The notes beneath the pieces are model-generated. The model saw nothing but the letters and a program-made list of their open reading frames with translations, was not told the origin of the DNA and ran no database searches. From positions 68,311,415-68,371,414 of the forward strand of contig NC_087062.1 of the NCBI RefSeq assembly GCF_963678635.1: a stretch of 60,000 bases of DNA. The letters are read 5' to 3'. Shown piece by piece: positions 46,397-58,025 of the stretch; positions within the stretch are counted from its first letter, which is position 1, and each line of letters starts with the position of its first letter. Made by a program: the position numbers and the translations under genes. Source of the DNA: Symsagittifera roscoffensis (Eukaryota > Xenacoelomorpha > Acoela > Convolutidae).

Positions 46397-46869
46397 GTTA
46401 TTTTTGCGTTTTTCATGATTTTTGTCTTTCTTAAAACAAAATCTCCTTCAGTTAACTTATATGTCAGTCTAATTGAAACTAGTGACACACAATAAAATTT
46501 TGTAAATTTTTTGTTTTACGAATTCTTTTTCAAGAATTAGACAACTGCAAAATAATAGCCCGTTCATAGCAGCCCTGTTCATCCCTTAGTGAAGGAGAGT
46601 GAAAACAAAATTAAATTCAGTTACGCTTTTCCCCGTAGTAAAAAGACTTTCGTGTTGACCACAATGTCTTATCAAACAATTTGAATAAATGAAAAATTCT
46701 AGTCATACAATTTAGTTAAGCAAAAAACCCATAAACTTCTATGATAAATATTTACCCTATATAAAAATCGTATGACCAAAAAAAACAGTTTTCGGTGCAG
46801 AAAAACTGAATGATATGCGGTTTGCTATAACAAAAGTTAACAATTGTTGAAGTTCGTTTTTTAATTTTT

Positions 46870-47865
46870 GTGTTTGGTCACAAAACACAATGCACAGACA
46901 ATTTGTCAAATAAAAACCCACTGGTCAAAAGAAAAATGAAATCCAATTTAACCGTAGTTGCATATTTATATACAAAGTTAAACGCAAAAAACCCCGGTTT
47001 TGCTTTCAAAGTTTTTTTGTCAAATATTTTTTGGAGAATAGAAGAAGAATATTACTATAAACTGGACATATGAAAATTTTTCCATAAATTTGGACTTCTT
47101 TTCATGTCAGAAAATGCTTATTGTTTGAATTTTAATAACGGATACGTTTGATAACGGGTACGTTTTTCAAAAGCAAGTGATTTCAATGCACCAATGATTA
47201 TGCTAAATACAAACTGAACTTAACAAACAAATAATTTTGAATGACTGGAAAGATTTGGTCAAAAATAGGACAAGCTCTTTTCATCCCATCTAAAAAAAAC
47301 AATTTTTTCATTAACAAGAGAAATTCGGTAAAAACTATTTTTTTTTTCAATTTTTATAACAATTGTATCACAATTATTTTTATAACAATTGTATCAGAAG
47401 TCTATGTAAAAGTATGTCAAGGATAATTATATGGAGATCAACCCGGAATGATGTTATGAAATAAATTTTGCAATTAGGCTGTTAAAAACTGTATTGTCAG
47501 AAATGGATTGACAGAAGTGCCGATTTTCATACTCAATTTATCTCAAACTCCAAATTAAATAAAAAATTATAGTACAGATAGACGACAGGCCAGTTCATTT
47601 TTACTTCAAGAAGTTATGACTTGGGCTGACTCAAAACTTGTTGTTGACTGTTCACGTGAAAATAATATTTCAAAAAAGTAAAGGTTGCAACTCAATGAGT
47701 TTTTCTTATAACAAGTTTTTTTTGTGTATAATTTCTTTTTCAACAAAATTTTTATATCATTTACATAAAGTGATATATCCAAAAACCAGTAATTTGGAAC
47801 ATCAGAAAATACAACGAACTAAAATCTATGGAAACTCAAAAAGTTTTGAGAAATTGAAAAAATGA
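46870..47865. other. No supported gene
   Basis: Plus-strand open frames at 46870-47073, 47241-47426 and 47638-47865 are Phe/Lys/Asn-rich, as expected from AT-rich DNA, and carry no recognisable motif. A short doubled ATTTTTATAACAATTGTATCA lies at about 47350-47398. Confidence 0.35.
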
Positions 47866-48596
47866 CGTATCAATTTTGCTGTCATTTAATTTTCTGAAAT
47901 TAGTTTCTGAACAGTTCTCTTTCTAAGAACTTTGGTAATTTGATTCAATTAAGAAGCATCTTTAGTTGTTTGGCTGAAAATTGTTTTGAGCCAAATTTAC
48001 AATTGCGATCAACTATAGGCTACTAAGGCAATAATTATCTTTTTTTTTCATTTTTCAAGCAGTCTATTCAGTTAAAATTAATCTTGTCACGGTTTCAAAT
48101 TTAATTTATCTACAAATTTGCAATCGAATTTTTTTGTTAAACAAGCATCACAGAAGGTTCCTTGTCAACAATTTTTAAAAAAAATTAGTCAGTCTTAAGT
48201 GATGAGATACAAGTCAGAGAGTCAGTTTGATTTTCCAAAAAAAGTCACCAAAAGTTTTTGACAAGCATTTGTCCATAAATTAAGTCTTCACAATTTTGTG
48301 ACATATTCGCTTTTGATGCTTTGCTCAAATCAACAGTTGATTTCTTGAAGTAATAAAAATACTCAAAAAAAAGCATTTTGTGCAAACTGCTAATCAATTT
48401 CATCACTTTCGCTGGATGTTGCAGTTTCAGCTAAGTTAAACATCAAAAACAGCACTTCTGAAACATGTGCTAGATGTTTTGCCCTTGGGTACAATTGCAA
48501 AAAAAGTTATCAAAAAAAAACTCAAAACTAAATGTATGATACGAATTTTTTGAATGTCCCCCTGGTTGGTATTAGATTGGAAATTTTGCGATTGGA

Positions 48597-48735
48597 AATA
48601 ATAAACGGTTTCAGGAGCGATGACATTAACACTCACCTAGCTCAAATGCACCATAAAGCGAAAGTATTAAGACTGATAAAAATAATGACGTGAAAGGTTC
48701 CAAAAACACGAGAAGATTTTCATTTACATAGGGTA
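48597..48735 (+). repeat. Hairpin-free single relative of the 53.4-kb array unit
   Basis: AACGGTTTCAGGAGCGATGA then ATTAACACTCACC, TAGCTCAAATGCA and AAAGCGAAAGTATTAAGAC: the array's unit in single copy. Where array units have the hairpin after GCGAAAGTAGTAAAA, this copy runs straight into GATAAAAATAATGACG. Upstream (GATGTCCCCCTGG-type block) and downstream (TTTTCATTTrCATAG) flanks also match the array's flanks. Confidence 0.7.
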
Positions 48736-49009
48736 TCGTAGATTTCAAATTAAACAATAAAAAAATTTAAATCGGTTGCTTAAGCGAGCTAATCGAACAC
48801 AAACAAGTAGGAAACAAAAAACAGCAAATTTTTGGCATTTTTGATTTCAATGAAGGATCCATGTGTCAGTTTCGCTTTTGCTTAAAGTTTTTGCAGTTAG
48901 TTCATGAACCAAAAACACTGGATTGATATTGAAATAAAAAGGCGGCCGCAAAAAAAACATCGAATGCTAAGCCAGTACTTTTTGAGTTGTTGCGCTTTTT
49001 TTTTTAATT

Positions 49010-49160
49010 TTTTGTTTGCCAGATTTTTCCGAAAAACTTGAACTTTTCAAAAATAATTATAAAAAATAAACAAAAATTCAAAAAGGATTCTGCTAAAATT
49101 AGACCAATTTCTTTATTAACAGTTTCGGCAAGTTTTATGAGAAGATCATCTTCAATTGGA
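49010..49160 (+). pseudogene. LINE reverse transcriptase fragment
   Basis: One frame reads IFPKNLNFSKIIIKNKQKFK then KIRPISLL. After a frameshift FGKFYEKIIFN follows. This is the conserved fingers region of non-LTR reverse transcriptases (P-x-x-x-K ... Y-R-P-I-S-L-L ... K-x-x-E-K). The same region occurs in the longer relic at about 55430-55570. It is isolated, with no palm domain behind it. Confidence 0.65.
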
Positions 49161-51213
49161 AACTCGAGTGCGGGATACACGAGTACCTAGTTAGAACGCA
49201 AATACTCCTCAAGATTACAGAGAATTTTTGCCCCTTATTTTGATTATTTTTCTAATTTTCACTTTCAGTTTCTTTCTAAGCATCAAATGTTCACGGAAGA
49301 GCTCACGCGCAATTGTAAAAGCACTATGTTAATTAACTTGTTAGAGTCTTTGTATATTATGGTCCCTTTTTAATACGGCACTAATAAAAATCACCATTTT
49401 ATATCTGACTAAATTTTTTCCACAGCCTATTTTCTATTGTAGACCCACATGATTACTGTTTGTTTTTATCCAAATTTCTGAGAAAATGAAGGAAACCTTG
49501 TGCTCGGGTGATTTATTTTTTTCCAATCAGTTTACGACTTTATACTTAGCAAATGTTGAGTAGTTTAAAGGATAATGATTCCTTGAAGTCAAATTGTCAA
49601 TGCTTTTTCAACTGTGATACGTTTGCAAATGATGAGGGTTTTCAAAAATTAGACAATCGCAAATTAATAAACTGTTCAACCCTTGCTGAGGGTTATGCTC
49701 TTCAATCCAAATGAATTTAGTTATGCTCTTTCGTCGCAGTAAATAAATTTTCAATTGACCACAATTTCTATTCAAAGAATTTGCAAAAATGAATTTTTTT
49801 TCGTAAAAATTTGCTTTGAGAATAGAAGTGGGTTTTAATTAAAGCGGGTCGTAAGCAATTCTTTCCATTAATTTTGATTTTTTGTCTGGAAAATGTATAT
49901 CAATATTTTTTTTAGTAGCGGAAATGTTTCGCATTGTTTTTTTTAAAGGCAAGTGCTTTCAATGAATCAACAATTATGCCAAACAAAACTGAACTTAACA
50001 GACAAACATTTTTGAATGATCGTTGAAAAATTTGCTCAAAATTATGACAAGCATTTTTCACTATGCAAAAAAACGAGTGCGTTATTGTTCTCAAAAAAAA
50101 ATTTAAAATTGGTAAAACGTATATTTTTTTAATTTTTTTTTGACAATTGTAAGACAATCTTTTTTTCATAGACTAAGTCTAGCGAAAAAAAAAAGCCAAA
50201 GACAAATATATGGAGACCAACCCAAATTTCTGTAATGATCTAAAACTTGAAATTAATGAACTAAAATTAACCTGTCTTAAACTGCCAAACAAATCAAAAG
50301 TCATTAAGCGGATGGACAGCGGACCCGTTTAATTTCACTCAAGAAATCATTATTTAGGCTGAATCAAAACATGACTTGGATTGTTCCGTGAACAAAATAT
50401 TTCAAAAAACTTAAGGTTGAAACATAATGAATTTTTCCTAAAAAGACAAAATTTTTTGTAGTTTGTGACTATTTTTTAGGTTACGTGGGGTTTGAAATTT
50501 GCTAATTTGACAATTTGAGATAATTTACGCGAGTTTTGTTCCGCGATTGATGGACGCTTGAAAGGCATTATAAATGTTCCAAATTGAATTGAGACGCTAC
50601 AGACATCACCCTGTACTTTTATTTGCTCTTTGGGGGATAAAATGAAGAACAATTTGAGAAACAGTTTCTTTAGCAGTTTCTTTTGAGAAAACTTTTAATT
50701 GTCATTTTTACGCGTTCTTTTTCAAACATTAGACATCTGCAAATTTATAACATGTTCAACCCTTAGTGAAGCAGAGTGAAAACAAAACTAAATTCAGTTA
50801 CGCTCTTCCTGCATAGTAAAAAAGACTTTCGTGTTAACCACAATGTCTTATCAAACAGTTTACATAAATGAAAAACTCTAGTCAAAATTTTTCCACACCT
50901 GAATATTTTTTGACAAAAAAAACGCTTTTGCTGGTATATACTGGGTTTCTAGCGAGGTTAGAGGAGAGGAAGAGCAAAATCTTTCTAAAATAGATTTTTT
51001 CTTTTCTGGCTGAAATTATAAATAGCTTCAGCCTTACAAACTTTTGTAAATTTTAGTCTTGTATAATGATTGAATAAATCTAAGTAGTTTTCAGTGATAG
51101 TTATCAAGAACATAATTGGATATATTGAATACTTGCTTTGAACTGGTTCCCAAAAGTTTTGAAAAACTCAAAAAACGAGACATCAATTTTGCTATCATTT
51201 TAAATTTCTGAAA

Positions 51214-51748
51214 CAAAACTGCTCGTATCAGGAATAAACCTTGAACGTTCCGACTGTTTTGTAAGGTCTTTGGACCTGTAATAACTCGCAAAAAATAAAT
51301 GTAGTAAATAAAAACAAATAAAACTGAAAAAAAAAAGAAAAAATTTGAGATTTTTTGTAAAAGTAATTCGCCCTACACACCATATAGAAAACCAGGTTTT
51401 AGATTTCGCTCCTAGTATTAAATCTATTCTTACAAATAAGCTTCTTTTACCCAATTATGAACGACTTCTAAGACGGATTAAGTCTCGCTTCCGCGTTAAT
51501 AGCGCGAAATATATCGCTCGTTAATATGTCTAAATTTGGCCAAAATAGCAATTTTAAACCCCATGGTCTTACAAAAAATCATCACTGGTGAAATATATTT
51601 TCAAATTTGAGCACAGGACAACAATATCTTTCGAATGATATAAAAAAATTCCGTCAAAAATGGCTAGTTAAAAGGTCGAAATTTGTCTGAAGACAAAAAA
51701 CCACCCGAGCACAATTATTTCGTTATTTTGTTAAGAAAGTCAGAACAA
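51214..51748 (-). mobile_element. HINE-like element with defined edges (535 bp)
   Basis: Complete copy: 5' end TTGTTCTGACTTTC at 51748, 3' end CGAGCAGTTTTG at 51214, with the CAGTCGGAAC motif and a decayed hairpin. The paralogous site in A1 is empty (between 47899 and 47900: TTTCTGAAA / TTAGTTTCTGAACAG), so the insertion boundaries can be read directly. No target-site bases are duplicated, as expected for Helitron/Helentron-like elements and unlike TIR transposons. Confidence 0.85.
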
Positions 51749-52192
51749 TTAATTTCCTAACAGCTCACTTTTTAGGAAATTTTGGTAATTTGAGTTAATT
51801 AAGAAGCATGCCAAATTCACAATTGCGATCAACTATAGGCTACTTAAGGCTCCATGTGTTATCAGTTTTGCTTTAGTTTCAACTATAGGCACCATTAGTT
51901 ATCAGTTTTTGCTTTGGTTTAAACTGTTTGCAGTTACTTTATAGGCCCAAAACTTTTAATTGATAATTGATAATCGAATCGATAATCAAAAAACATCAAT
52001 TACTAAACCAGTTCACAATATTTGGTACATCGAAACTTGTGTAAGGAATTAAATAATTCTAATTAATTGTCAGTGATAGTTGTCAAGAATATAATTGGTT
52101 ATATTAAATACTTGCTTTGAACTGGTTCCAAAAAGTTTTGAAAAACTCAAAAAACAAGATATCGATTTCGCTATCATTTTAAATTTCTGAAA

Positions 52193-52556
52193 CAAAACTG
52201 CTCGTATCAGAATAAACCTTGAACGTTCCGACTGTTTTGAAAGGTCTTTGGACCTGTAATAACTCGAAAAAAAAACAAATGTAATAAATAAAAAAGTTTG
52301 AAAAAAAATGAAATTTTCTGTGAAAGTAATCTCCCCACACGCCATATCAAATACCAAGTTGTAGATTTTGCTTCTAGTAACAAATCTATTATGGCAAATA
52401 AGCTCCCATCAACTAAGTTGGACAGTTTCTAAGGCGTTAGTAGCGCGAAATATACTGCGAATTAATATGTCTCAGTTTGGTCAAAATAGCAATTTTTAAA
52501 CCCCCAGTGTTGTACAAAAAATGATCACAGGTGAAATATCTTTTTAAAATGAAAAA
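52193..52556 (-). mobile_element. HINE-like element, 5' end deleted
   Basis: Same 3' junction (TTTCTGAAA then CAAAACTGCTCG) as the copy at 51214, so it sits at the same paralogous position and was duplicated with its surroundings. The 5' part after GATCACAGGTGAAATATC is deleted up to the old flank TTAATTTTGTAACGACTC. Confidence 0.75.
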
Positions 52557-52904
52557 TTAATTTTGTAACGACTCAATTTCCAAGAAATTTTGATAATTTG
52601 GTCAATTAAGAATCATCATTTTTTCTTGGGCTGAAAAGCATTTCAAGCCAATTTACCATTGCGATCAACTATAGGCTACGTAAGGCTCTATGTGTTATCA
52701 GTTTTGCTTTGGTTTCAGCTATAGGCTACATGTGTTATCAGTTTGGCTTTGGTTTCAAATTTTTGCAGTTATTTCATAAACCAAAAACTCGGGGGTTTAT
52801 ATTTAAATAAAAAGACGGCCACGGAAAAAATTGATTACTAAACCAGTTCACAATATTTGGTACATCAAAACTGAGCAAAAAAAACAAATGGAATCAACCT
52901 GTGT

Positions 52905-53080
52905 GAAAAAATTTATAGCTACAAAAAAAGGCGTTCTACCGAGAAAAATTGAAGGTGAAGCAAAAAGTCACAATGAAATTTTTTAAAAACATATAAAGAT
53001 TTAGTAGATTCAGATATGAAAAATGATGACCCAAAGGAAGGCGCCAAATTCAACAAGTTCGCTATTGATGATTTGCCCAA
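52905..53080 (+). pseudogene. LINE-derived fragment (upstream of RT)
   Basis: The frame near 53015-53065 reads DMKNDDPKEGAKFNKFAIDD, similar to DMKNDDPKEDVKLNKFEED at about 55135-55190, directly upstream of the LINE reverse transcriptase. In LINEs this D-P-x-x-x-A-x-x-F-N-x-F-F region joins endonuclease and RT. Confidence 0.45.
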
Positions 53081-53387
53081 ATAAACAGTTGATTTCTTGA
53101 AGTATCAAAAATACTGTACAAGAAGCATTTTGTGCAAACTGTTGATCACTTTTATCACTTACGCTGGATATTGCAGTTTTAGCTAATTTAAACTAAAATC
53201 TGGATTGAGACATATTGCAGTTTCAGCTAAGAAAATCTGGATTTCGCCCTGGATGCAAGTGCTACCTTTTTCGCCCTAAATTCCAGCGGCAAAAAAGTTT
53301 GATCAAATAAGTCCATCCATACACTGAGTGCATGATACAACTTTTTGGGATGTCCCCCTGGGTGGTATTAAATTTTAAGTTTTGCGG

Positions 53388-54676
53388 TTGAACGGTTTCA
53401 ATAGTGCTGATTTTAACACTCAATTTAGCTCAAATGCAATATATACGCGAAAATAGTAAAATTAGTATATGTTGGGGCTGAAGTGGGGGGAGGTCCTTGG
53501 TGACTCCCCCCCCCCCCCACTTCAGCCCCAACATATACTACTAATAAAAGTGATGATAAGAATGAAATCTTTTGGTTTTTCGTTTGATCAAAAAACCCTT
53601 AAAATTTTATTCCAAATGCTTTTTCCAACCAAGTGTTCGAAAAAATAATTTCGCTGTTGAACGGTTTCAGTAGTGCTGATTTTAACACTCAACTTGGCTC
53701 AAATGCAATATATAAGCGAAAGTAGTAAAATAAGTATATGTTGGGGCTGAAGTGGAGGGGGGGGGGAGGTCCTTGGTGACTCTCCCTCCCCACTTCAGCC
53801 CCAACATATACTACTAAAAAAAGTGATGATAAGAATGAAAACGTTTTTTTTTCGTTGGTTCAAAAAAATCCTTAAAATTCTATTCCAACGGTTTCAGTAG
53901 TGCTGATGTTAACACTCAACTTAGCTCAAATGCAATGTAAAGCGAAAGTAGTAAAATTAGTATATGTTGGGGCTGAAGTGGGGGGGGGGAGGTCCTTGGT
54001 GACTCTCCCTCCCCACTTCAGCCACAACATATACTACTAAAAAAAGTGATGATAAGAATGAAAACGTTTTTTTTTTCGTTGGTTCAAAAAATCCTTAAAA
54101 TTTTATTCCAAATGCTTTTTCCAACCAAGTGTTGGAAAATAAAATTTTGCTGTTGAACGGTTTCAGTAGTGCTGATGTTAACACTCAACTTAGCTCAAAT
54201 GCAATGTAAAGCGAAAGTAGTAAAATTAGTATATGTTGGGGCTGAAGTGGAGGGGGGGGGGGGAGATTCTTGGTGACTCTCCCTCCCCACTTCAGTCCCA
54301 ACATATAACATATACTACTAAAAAAAGTGATGATAAGAATGAAAACGTTTTTTTTCGTTGGTTCAAAAAATCCTTAAAATTTTATTCTAAATGCTTTTTC
54401 CAACCAAGTGTTCGAAAATAAAGTTTTGCTGTTGAACGGTTTCAGTAGTGCTGATGTTAACACTCAACTTAGCTCAAATTCAATGTAAAGCGAAAGTAAA
54501 AAAAAAATACTAGACGTTGGGGCTGAAGTTTGGGATCCTCGGTGACCCCCCACTCACTTCAGCCCCAAGATATTCTACTAATAAAAAAGATAAGAACGAT
54601 AACGTTTTTTTTGTTATTTGAAAAAATCCTTAGAATTTTATTCCAAATACTCTTTCGAACCAAGTGTTACGAAAAT
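53388..54676 (+). repeat. Five-unit tandem array, each unit carrying a hairpin
   Basis: Units start at AACGGTTTCArTAGTGCTGA near 53388, 53655, 53886, 54152 and 54430, about 230-280 bp each. Every unit holds a fold-back segment: 53463-53540, 53732-53813, 53958-54035, 54227-54317 and a decayed one at 54511-54578. Each hairpin reads TAGTATATGTTGGGGCTGAA on one arm and TTCAGCCCCAACATATACTA on the other, with G-run and C-run inner arms and a short TCCTTGGTGACTC loop. Sequence between hairpins (AAAGTGATGATAAGAATGAA, CCAACCAAGTGTTCG) is conserved. No protein is encoded. Confidence 0.9.
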
Positions 54677-55119
54677 AACAAGGTTAGAAAATGTTGAAAG
54701 AATTCAAATAACACGACGAGGTTTTCATTTGCATAGAATATCGTAAATTTAAACTTATACAAGGAAAAAAATGAAATCGTTTGCATAAATTGCGTAATCG
54801 AACAAAAACAAGTGGAAAGGAACAAAAAGTAAATTTTTTGTTGTTTCGACTTTCACTATTTGGTCCATTAGTTATTAGTTTTGCTTTGGTTTAAAACTTT
54901 TGCAGGTAGTTTTTTAACCAAAATTCTGAATTGATAATGAAAAAAAGCAGCCACAAAAAAAATCGATTGCTGAACCAGTTCAAACAACTTGGTACATTTG
55001 AACTGCGCAAAAAACTCAAATGAAAAGATTTTTTGTGAAAAATTTAACCTCTAAGAAAAAGAAGGCGTTTTATAAAAAAAAAAGGTTGAAGCAAATACAG
55101 AATTTTAAAATCATACAAA

Positions 55120-56835
55120 GGTTAATTAGGTTCAGATATGAAAAATGATGACCCAAAGGAAGATGTTAAATTAAACAAGTTCGAGGAGGACTTTTCTTAT
55201 TTGGCATAAACCTCGCTGCAAATATTTTTGCGGCTAATCAAAAAACTGTTTCACATTCAATCAAACCATTTTTTTTAAATCAATAAACACAAGAGAAACT
55301 GGAGAAATATTTGAAAACTGGCAACAAAAATAATGCTTTGACATGTACGACATTAATTCTTTTGTTCTCAAAATTTTCAGCCCGTAATCTCTGGTTTGTT
55401 GGCAATGCTTTTTGATAACAGTTTGGCTGCCATAATTTTCTGAAAAATCTAAAATTTTCAAAATACTTCCAATACACGAAGAAAGTAACAAAATGATCCG
55501 TCTGAATTTTGACAAATTTCCTTATTACCAGTTTTCGGCCAGTTTTATGAGAAGCTCATCTTCAATAGGTTGAACAAGTTTTAGGATAAAATTAATGTGT
55601 TCTATCAAATTCAGATCGGGTTTAGATAAAAACGCTGATCTTTTGATGATAATGCAAGGCTGAGTGAGAAAGTTAGGTTTTATTGGAAAACTTCATGCAT
55701 CTTAAGACATTGCACAAACATAGATCTGAAAATGTTTTTTGAGTAAATGCGTGTCATTTAGACCTTCGGAGTTTGTTGTTCTTTAATTTAACTCGTTTTT
55801 TGCAAACAGAAATGAATATGTATACATATCGGGAAACAAATCGAAAGTTGAAAAAAATGGGTTGGTATCCCACGCAGATAATTATTAGGCCCACTTCTAT
55901 AACTTCCATTCATCTTATTTATGAATTATGAAGAAACAAAAACAATAAAAATCTCAACAAAATTGTAACATGTTACTACATGCCGATGATACAGTCATAA
56001 AACAAATTTTTTGTTAAATTTTCTAAAAGCAGATCATCAAGAAGTCCTAAAGGAAATAAATTTTTGGTTATCAAGCGAAGATCTAGCTCTCAAAACACAA
56101 AAAATTGTGAAATTGAATTTTGATTAAAAAATCAACTGCTAAACTGTCTAAAGATACTACAGATACAAAAAAAAGAAAAAACTCAAAAGCATCAAATAAT
56201 TTGGAATAGTTATAGATGAAAAAATAACTCCACAAAACTTCGGAAACCACAAAACTTTTTAGAGCCAATGATGTGTAAGCCAGTACTGTGGCCTCTTTTA
56301 TAAATTGAGAGAAAGTTGACAAAAAAAACAGCTTCTTCTGGCGTATAAAATTTTTGTTCAGCCAATTTTGCAATATTGAGTTTTCGTTTACGCATCAACT
56401 GATAAAAAAAAATCGGAACACCTTGAAATGCTCCTTAAACGTCTCATAAAAACCATATGTCACAAAAAGAAACTTGAATCACTCAAAAACATAGAAAAAA
56501 CAATATCAAAGTTTTTCTAATAAGGAATTAAATACTTATGAGCACCGAAAAGTTTTTTGCAAATTAATACAGAGTAAAAGCCAATCCGAATCTTTGCAAA
56601 AAAATGTTACAAAGAAATGCGACAAAAAACTTCAACTAACAAAAACTTGCGCACAAATTTTGCATCAAAGCACTCGATTACTAGTAGAACTCGTGTCTTC
56701 TTCAACAATTTGCTTTTTTTTCGAAATTTACAGAAATGATCGAAAGTTTCAATAACTGGGAACTGAAAAACTCCAACATCAATTTTTAGATAATTATTTT
56801 CAATTAAAATTGACCTGATAAACAAACTATTTGGT
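55120..56835 (+). pseudogene. Decayed LINE (non-LTR) reverse transcriptase
   Basis: Non-LTR reverse transcriptase primes on nicked target DNA. Readable in order, in shifting frames: DPKEDVKLNKFEED (about 55150); GINLAANIFAANQ (about 55205); IFENWQQK and MYDINSFVLKIFSP (about 55300-55385); FGQFYEKLIFNRLNKF (about 55525-55575); IQIGFR (about 55605); NRNEYVYISGNKSKVEKNG (about 55808-55862), preceding the palm; HADDTVI (from 55979), the Y-A-D-D catalytic box with Tyr replaced by His; KEINFWLSSEDLAL (about 56055-56095); FGIVIDEKITP (about 56203-56235); YKIFVQPILQY (about 56343-56375); and a C-terminal tail ending near 56830. Stops and frameshifts make it inactive. CR1/Jockey-like by general pattern, but the clade is not established. 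Confidence 0.85.
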
Positions 56836-57816
56836 AGTCAAACTAAAACTAATCTAAATTTTCCTCCTTCATTGCTTTTTGGCAATATTTTGCTGAGATT
56901 GATTGTTGGCTACTTAAGCACTGAATACTAACTTAATTGACAATTAATCAGAATTTGTTGAGAATGATTTTTCTAAATTGAGAAATCATTTCAATTGAAA
57001 TCGGACATGAAGGCATTTTTTCAAGCGTACAAAGAATGGAACCAATACAGTCATTTGAGGCAAGAAAAGCTGTTTGATTGTGTTTGCAAGGAGCATAGAA
57101 GTTTATCAAAAACTTTTCCGAAAATGTAGAATTTTTTTAAACATTTTGTGGTCTTCATGAGCGAAGTAGAACAAAATTAATGAAATTTTCATAGAATAAC
57201 AACAATTCAATTACTCTGTTGACCACAGTTGTAGGTTAAATTAAAAAAAAACTTTGTACTATTCGTGCGGTGTAACTCTAAATGGGGCTTCAACTCTTTG
57301 ATTTTTACTGCTAAAAAGATAAATTTTCATTCGCTGTCTGTGCTCTAAATTGGTATAAAAATCAAAACGTTTATAAACGTTGTTGAAAACACTAAAAAAA
57401 CACTTTGAAGTTTTTAGTATTGATGTAGTCATCATTGAAAACTTCAAAAAAAGATTTAATATTATATATTGAAAAAAAGTATAAGATGATATGTCACTCG
57501 GCCTATCTCGCAGAGTTATTTCTGGTACTAGCTACTGGGAAGGAGAAATTAAACGCAAAGCTTTAAAACACGCCCTAAGAGAGAGTTTCTTTCCACTTCG
57601 CGGTCAAAACAAAAAACCGAAAAACCTCCTTAGAGAGCTGTTTTGGAAAATTAAGCAATCTCAAGTAATCTAATAAAGTTTTTACTACTATTAATTCTAT
57701 GATTACTATTAAATTATTATTACCATTTCACAAAGTGGGGAGGTTTTATGCGCTGAATTTGATTTTTTCTTCAATGGATTTAGATTGTTGTTAGGACTTC
57801 AAAAAAGAGATTTTTA
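56836..57816. other. No supported gene apart from a short open frame
   Basis: AT-rich DNA following the LINE relic; an untranslated LINE tail is possible. The only candidate is the frame at 57491-57673, listed separately. Confidence 0.35.
57491..57673 (+). CDS. Short open frame ending at a polyadenylation-like signal
   Basis: 60 codons from an ATG that lies two codons after an in-frame TAA. The product is basic (GEIKRKALKHALRESF, LRGQNKKPKNLLRELFWKIK). The stop overlaps AATAAA (57672-57677). No family is recognised. It could be a small gene, the end of a LINE ORF, or chance. Confidence 0.2.
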   Translation: MSLGLSRRVISGTSYWEGEIKRKALKHALRESFFPLRGQNKKPKNLLRELFWKIKQSQVI

Positions 57817-58025
57817 TTGTTCCGACTTTCGATATGAAAGTAAAGGAAGAAATTTGTGCTCGGGGTGGGTTTTTTTCTCCAGCCAAATTTCGACTTGTTA
57901 ACTAGCCATTTTTGACGGAATTTCAAAAGCGATTGTTGTCCTGAGCTTAAATTTGAAAAAGTATTTCACCTGTGATCATTTTTTGTAAAGTTATGGGGGT
58001 TTAAAGATTGTCATTTTGGCCAACT
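57817..58025 (+). mobile_element. HINE-like element, left part of a split copy
   Basis: Starts TTGTTCCGACTTTCGATATG and runs in register with 6090-6300 to ATTTTGGCCAA at 58023, where a TIR element interrupts it. It resumes at 59350. Confidence 0.9.

Larger units (their letters stand above)
45269..49160 (+). repeat. Diverged segmental paralog A1
   Basis: Begins at GTGCGGGGGGATACACGAGTA. Aligns in order with 49165-52560 and 52560-55600. Shared blocks include TTCTAAGCATCAA, GGAAACCTTGTGCTCGGGTG, GAGACGCTACAGACATCACC, GATCAACTATAGGCTAC and CATTTTGTGCAAACTG. Divergence is substantial, so the duplication is old. It contains a HINE-like copy, a hairpin-free single unit of the 53.4-kb array, and a LINE fragment at the right end. 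Confidence 0.7.
49165..52560 (+). repeat. Diverged segmental paralog A2
   Basis: Starts with GTGCGGGATACACGAGTACC, parallel to 45269, and follows the same block order, with duplicated sub-blocks (a second start-type block near 50730). It contains two HINE-like elements, at 51214 and 52193. Confidence 0.65.
52561..55119 (+). repeat. Diverged segmental paralog A3
   Basis: Continues the block order of A1 (AGAAATTTTGATAATTTGG, GATCAACTATAGGCTAC, TAAAAAGACGGCCAC, CATTTTGTGCAAACTG, GATGTCCCCCTGG), then the hairpin array, then a second CTTTGGTTTAAAACTTTTGC block. TATAGGCTACATGTGTTATC-type sequence is locally doubled at about 52670-52765. Confidence 0.65.

Noticed and set aside
53463-54578. CRISPR-like regularly spaced repeats
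   Set aside because: Units are 230-280 bp with palindromes and conserved spacers, in eukaryotic DNA; this is a tandem array, not a CRISPR.
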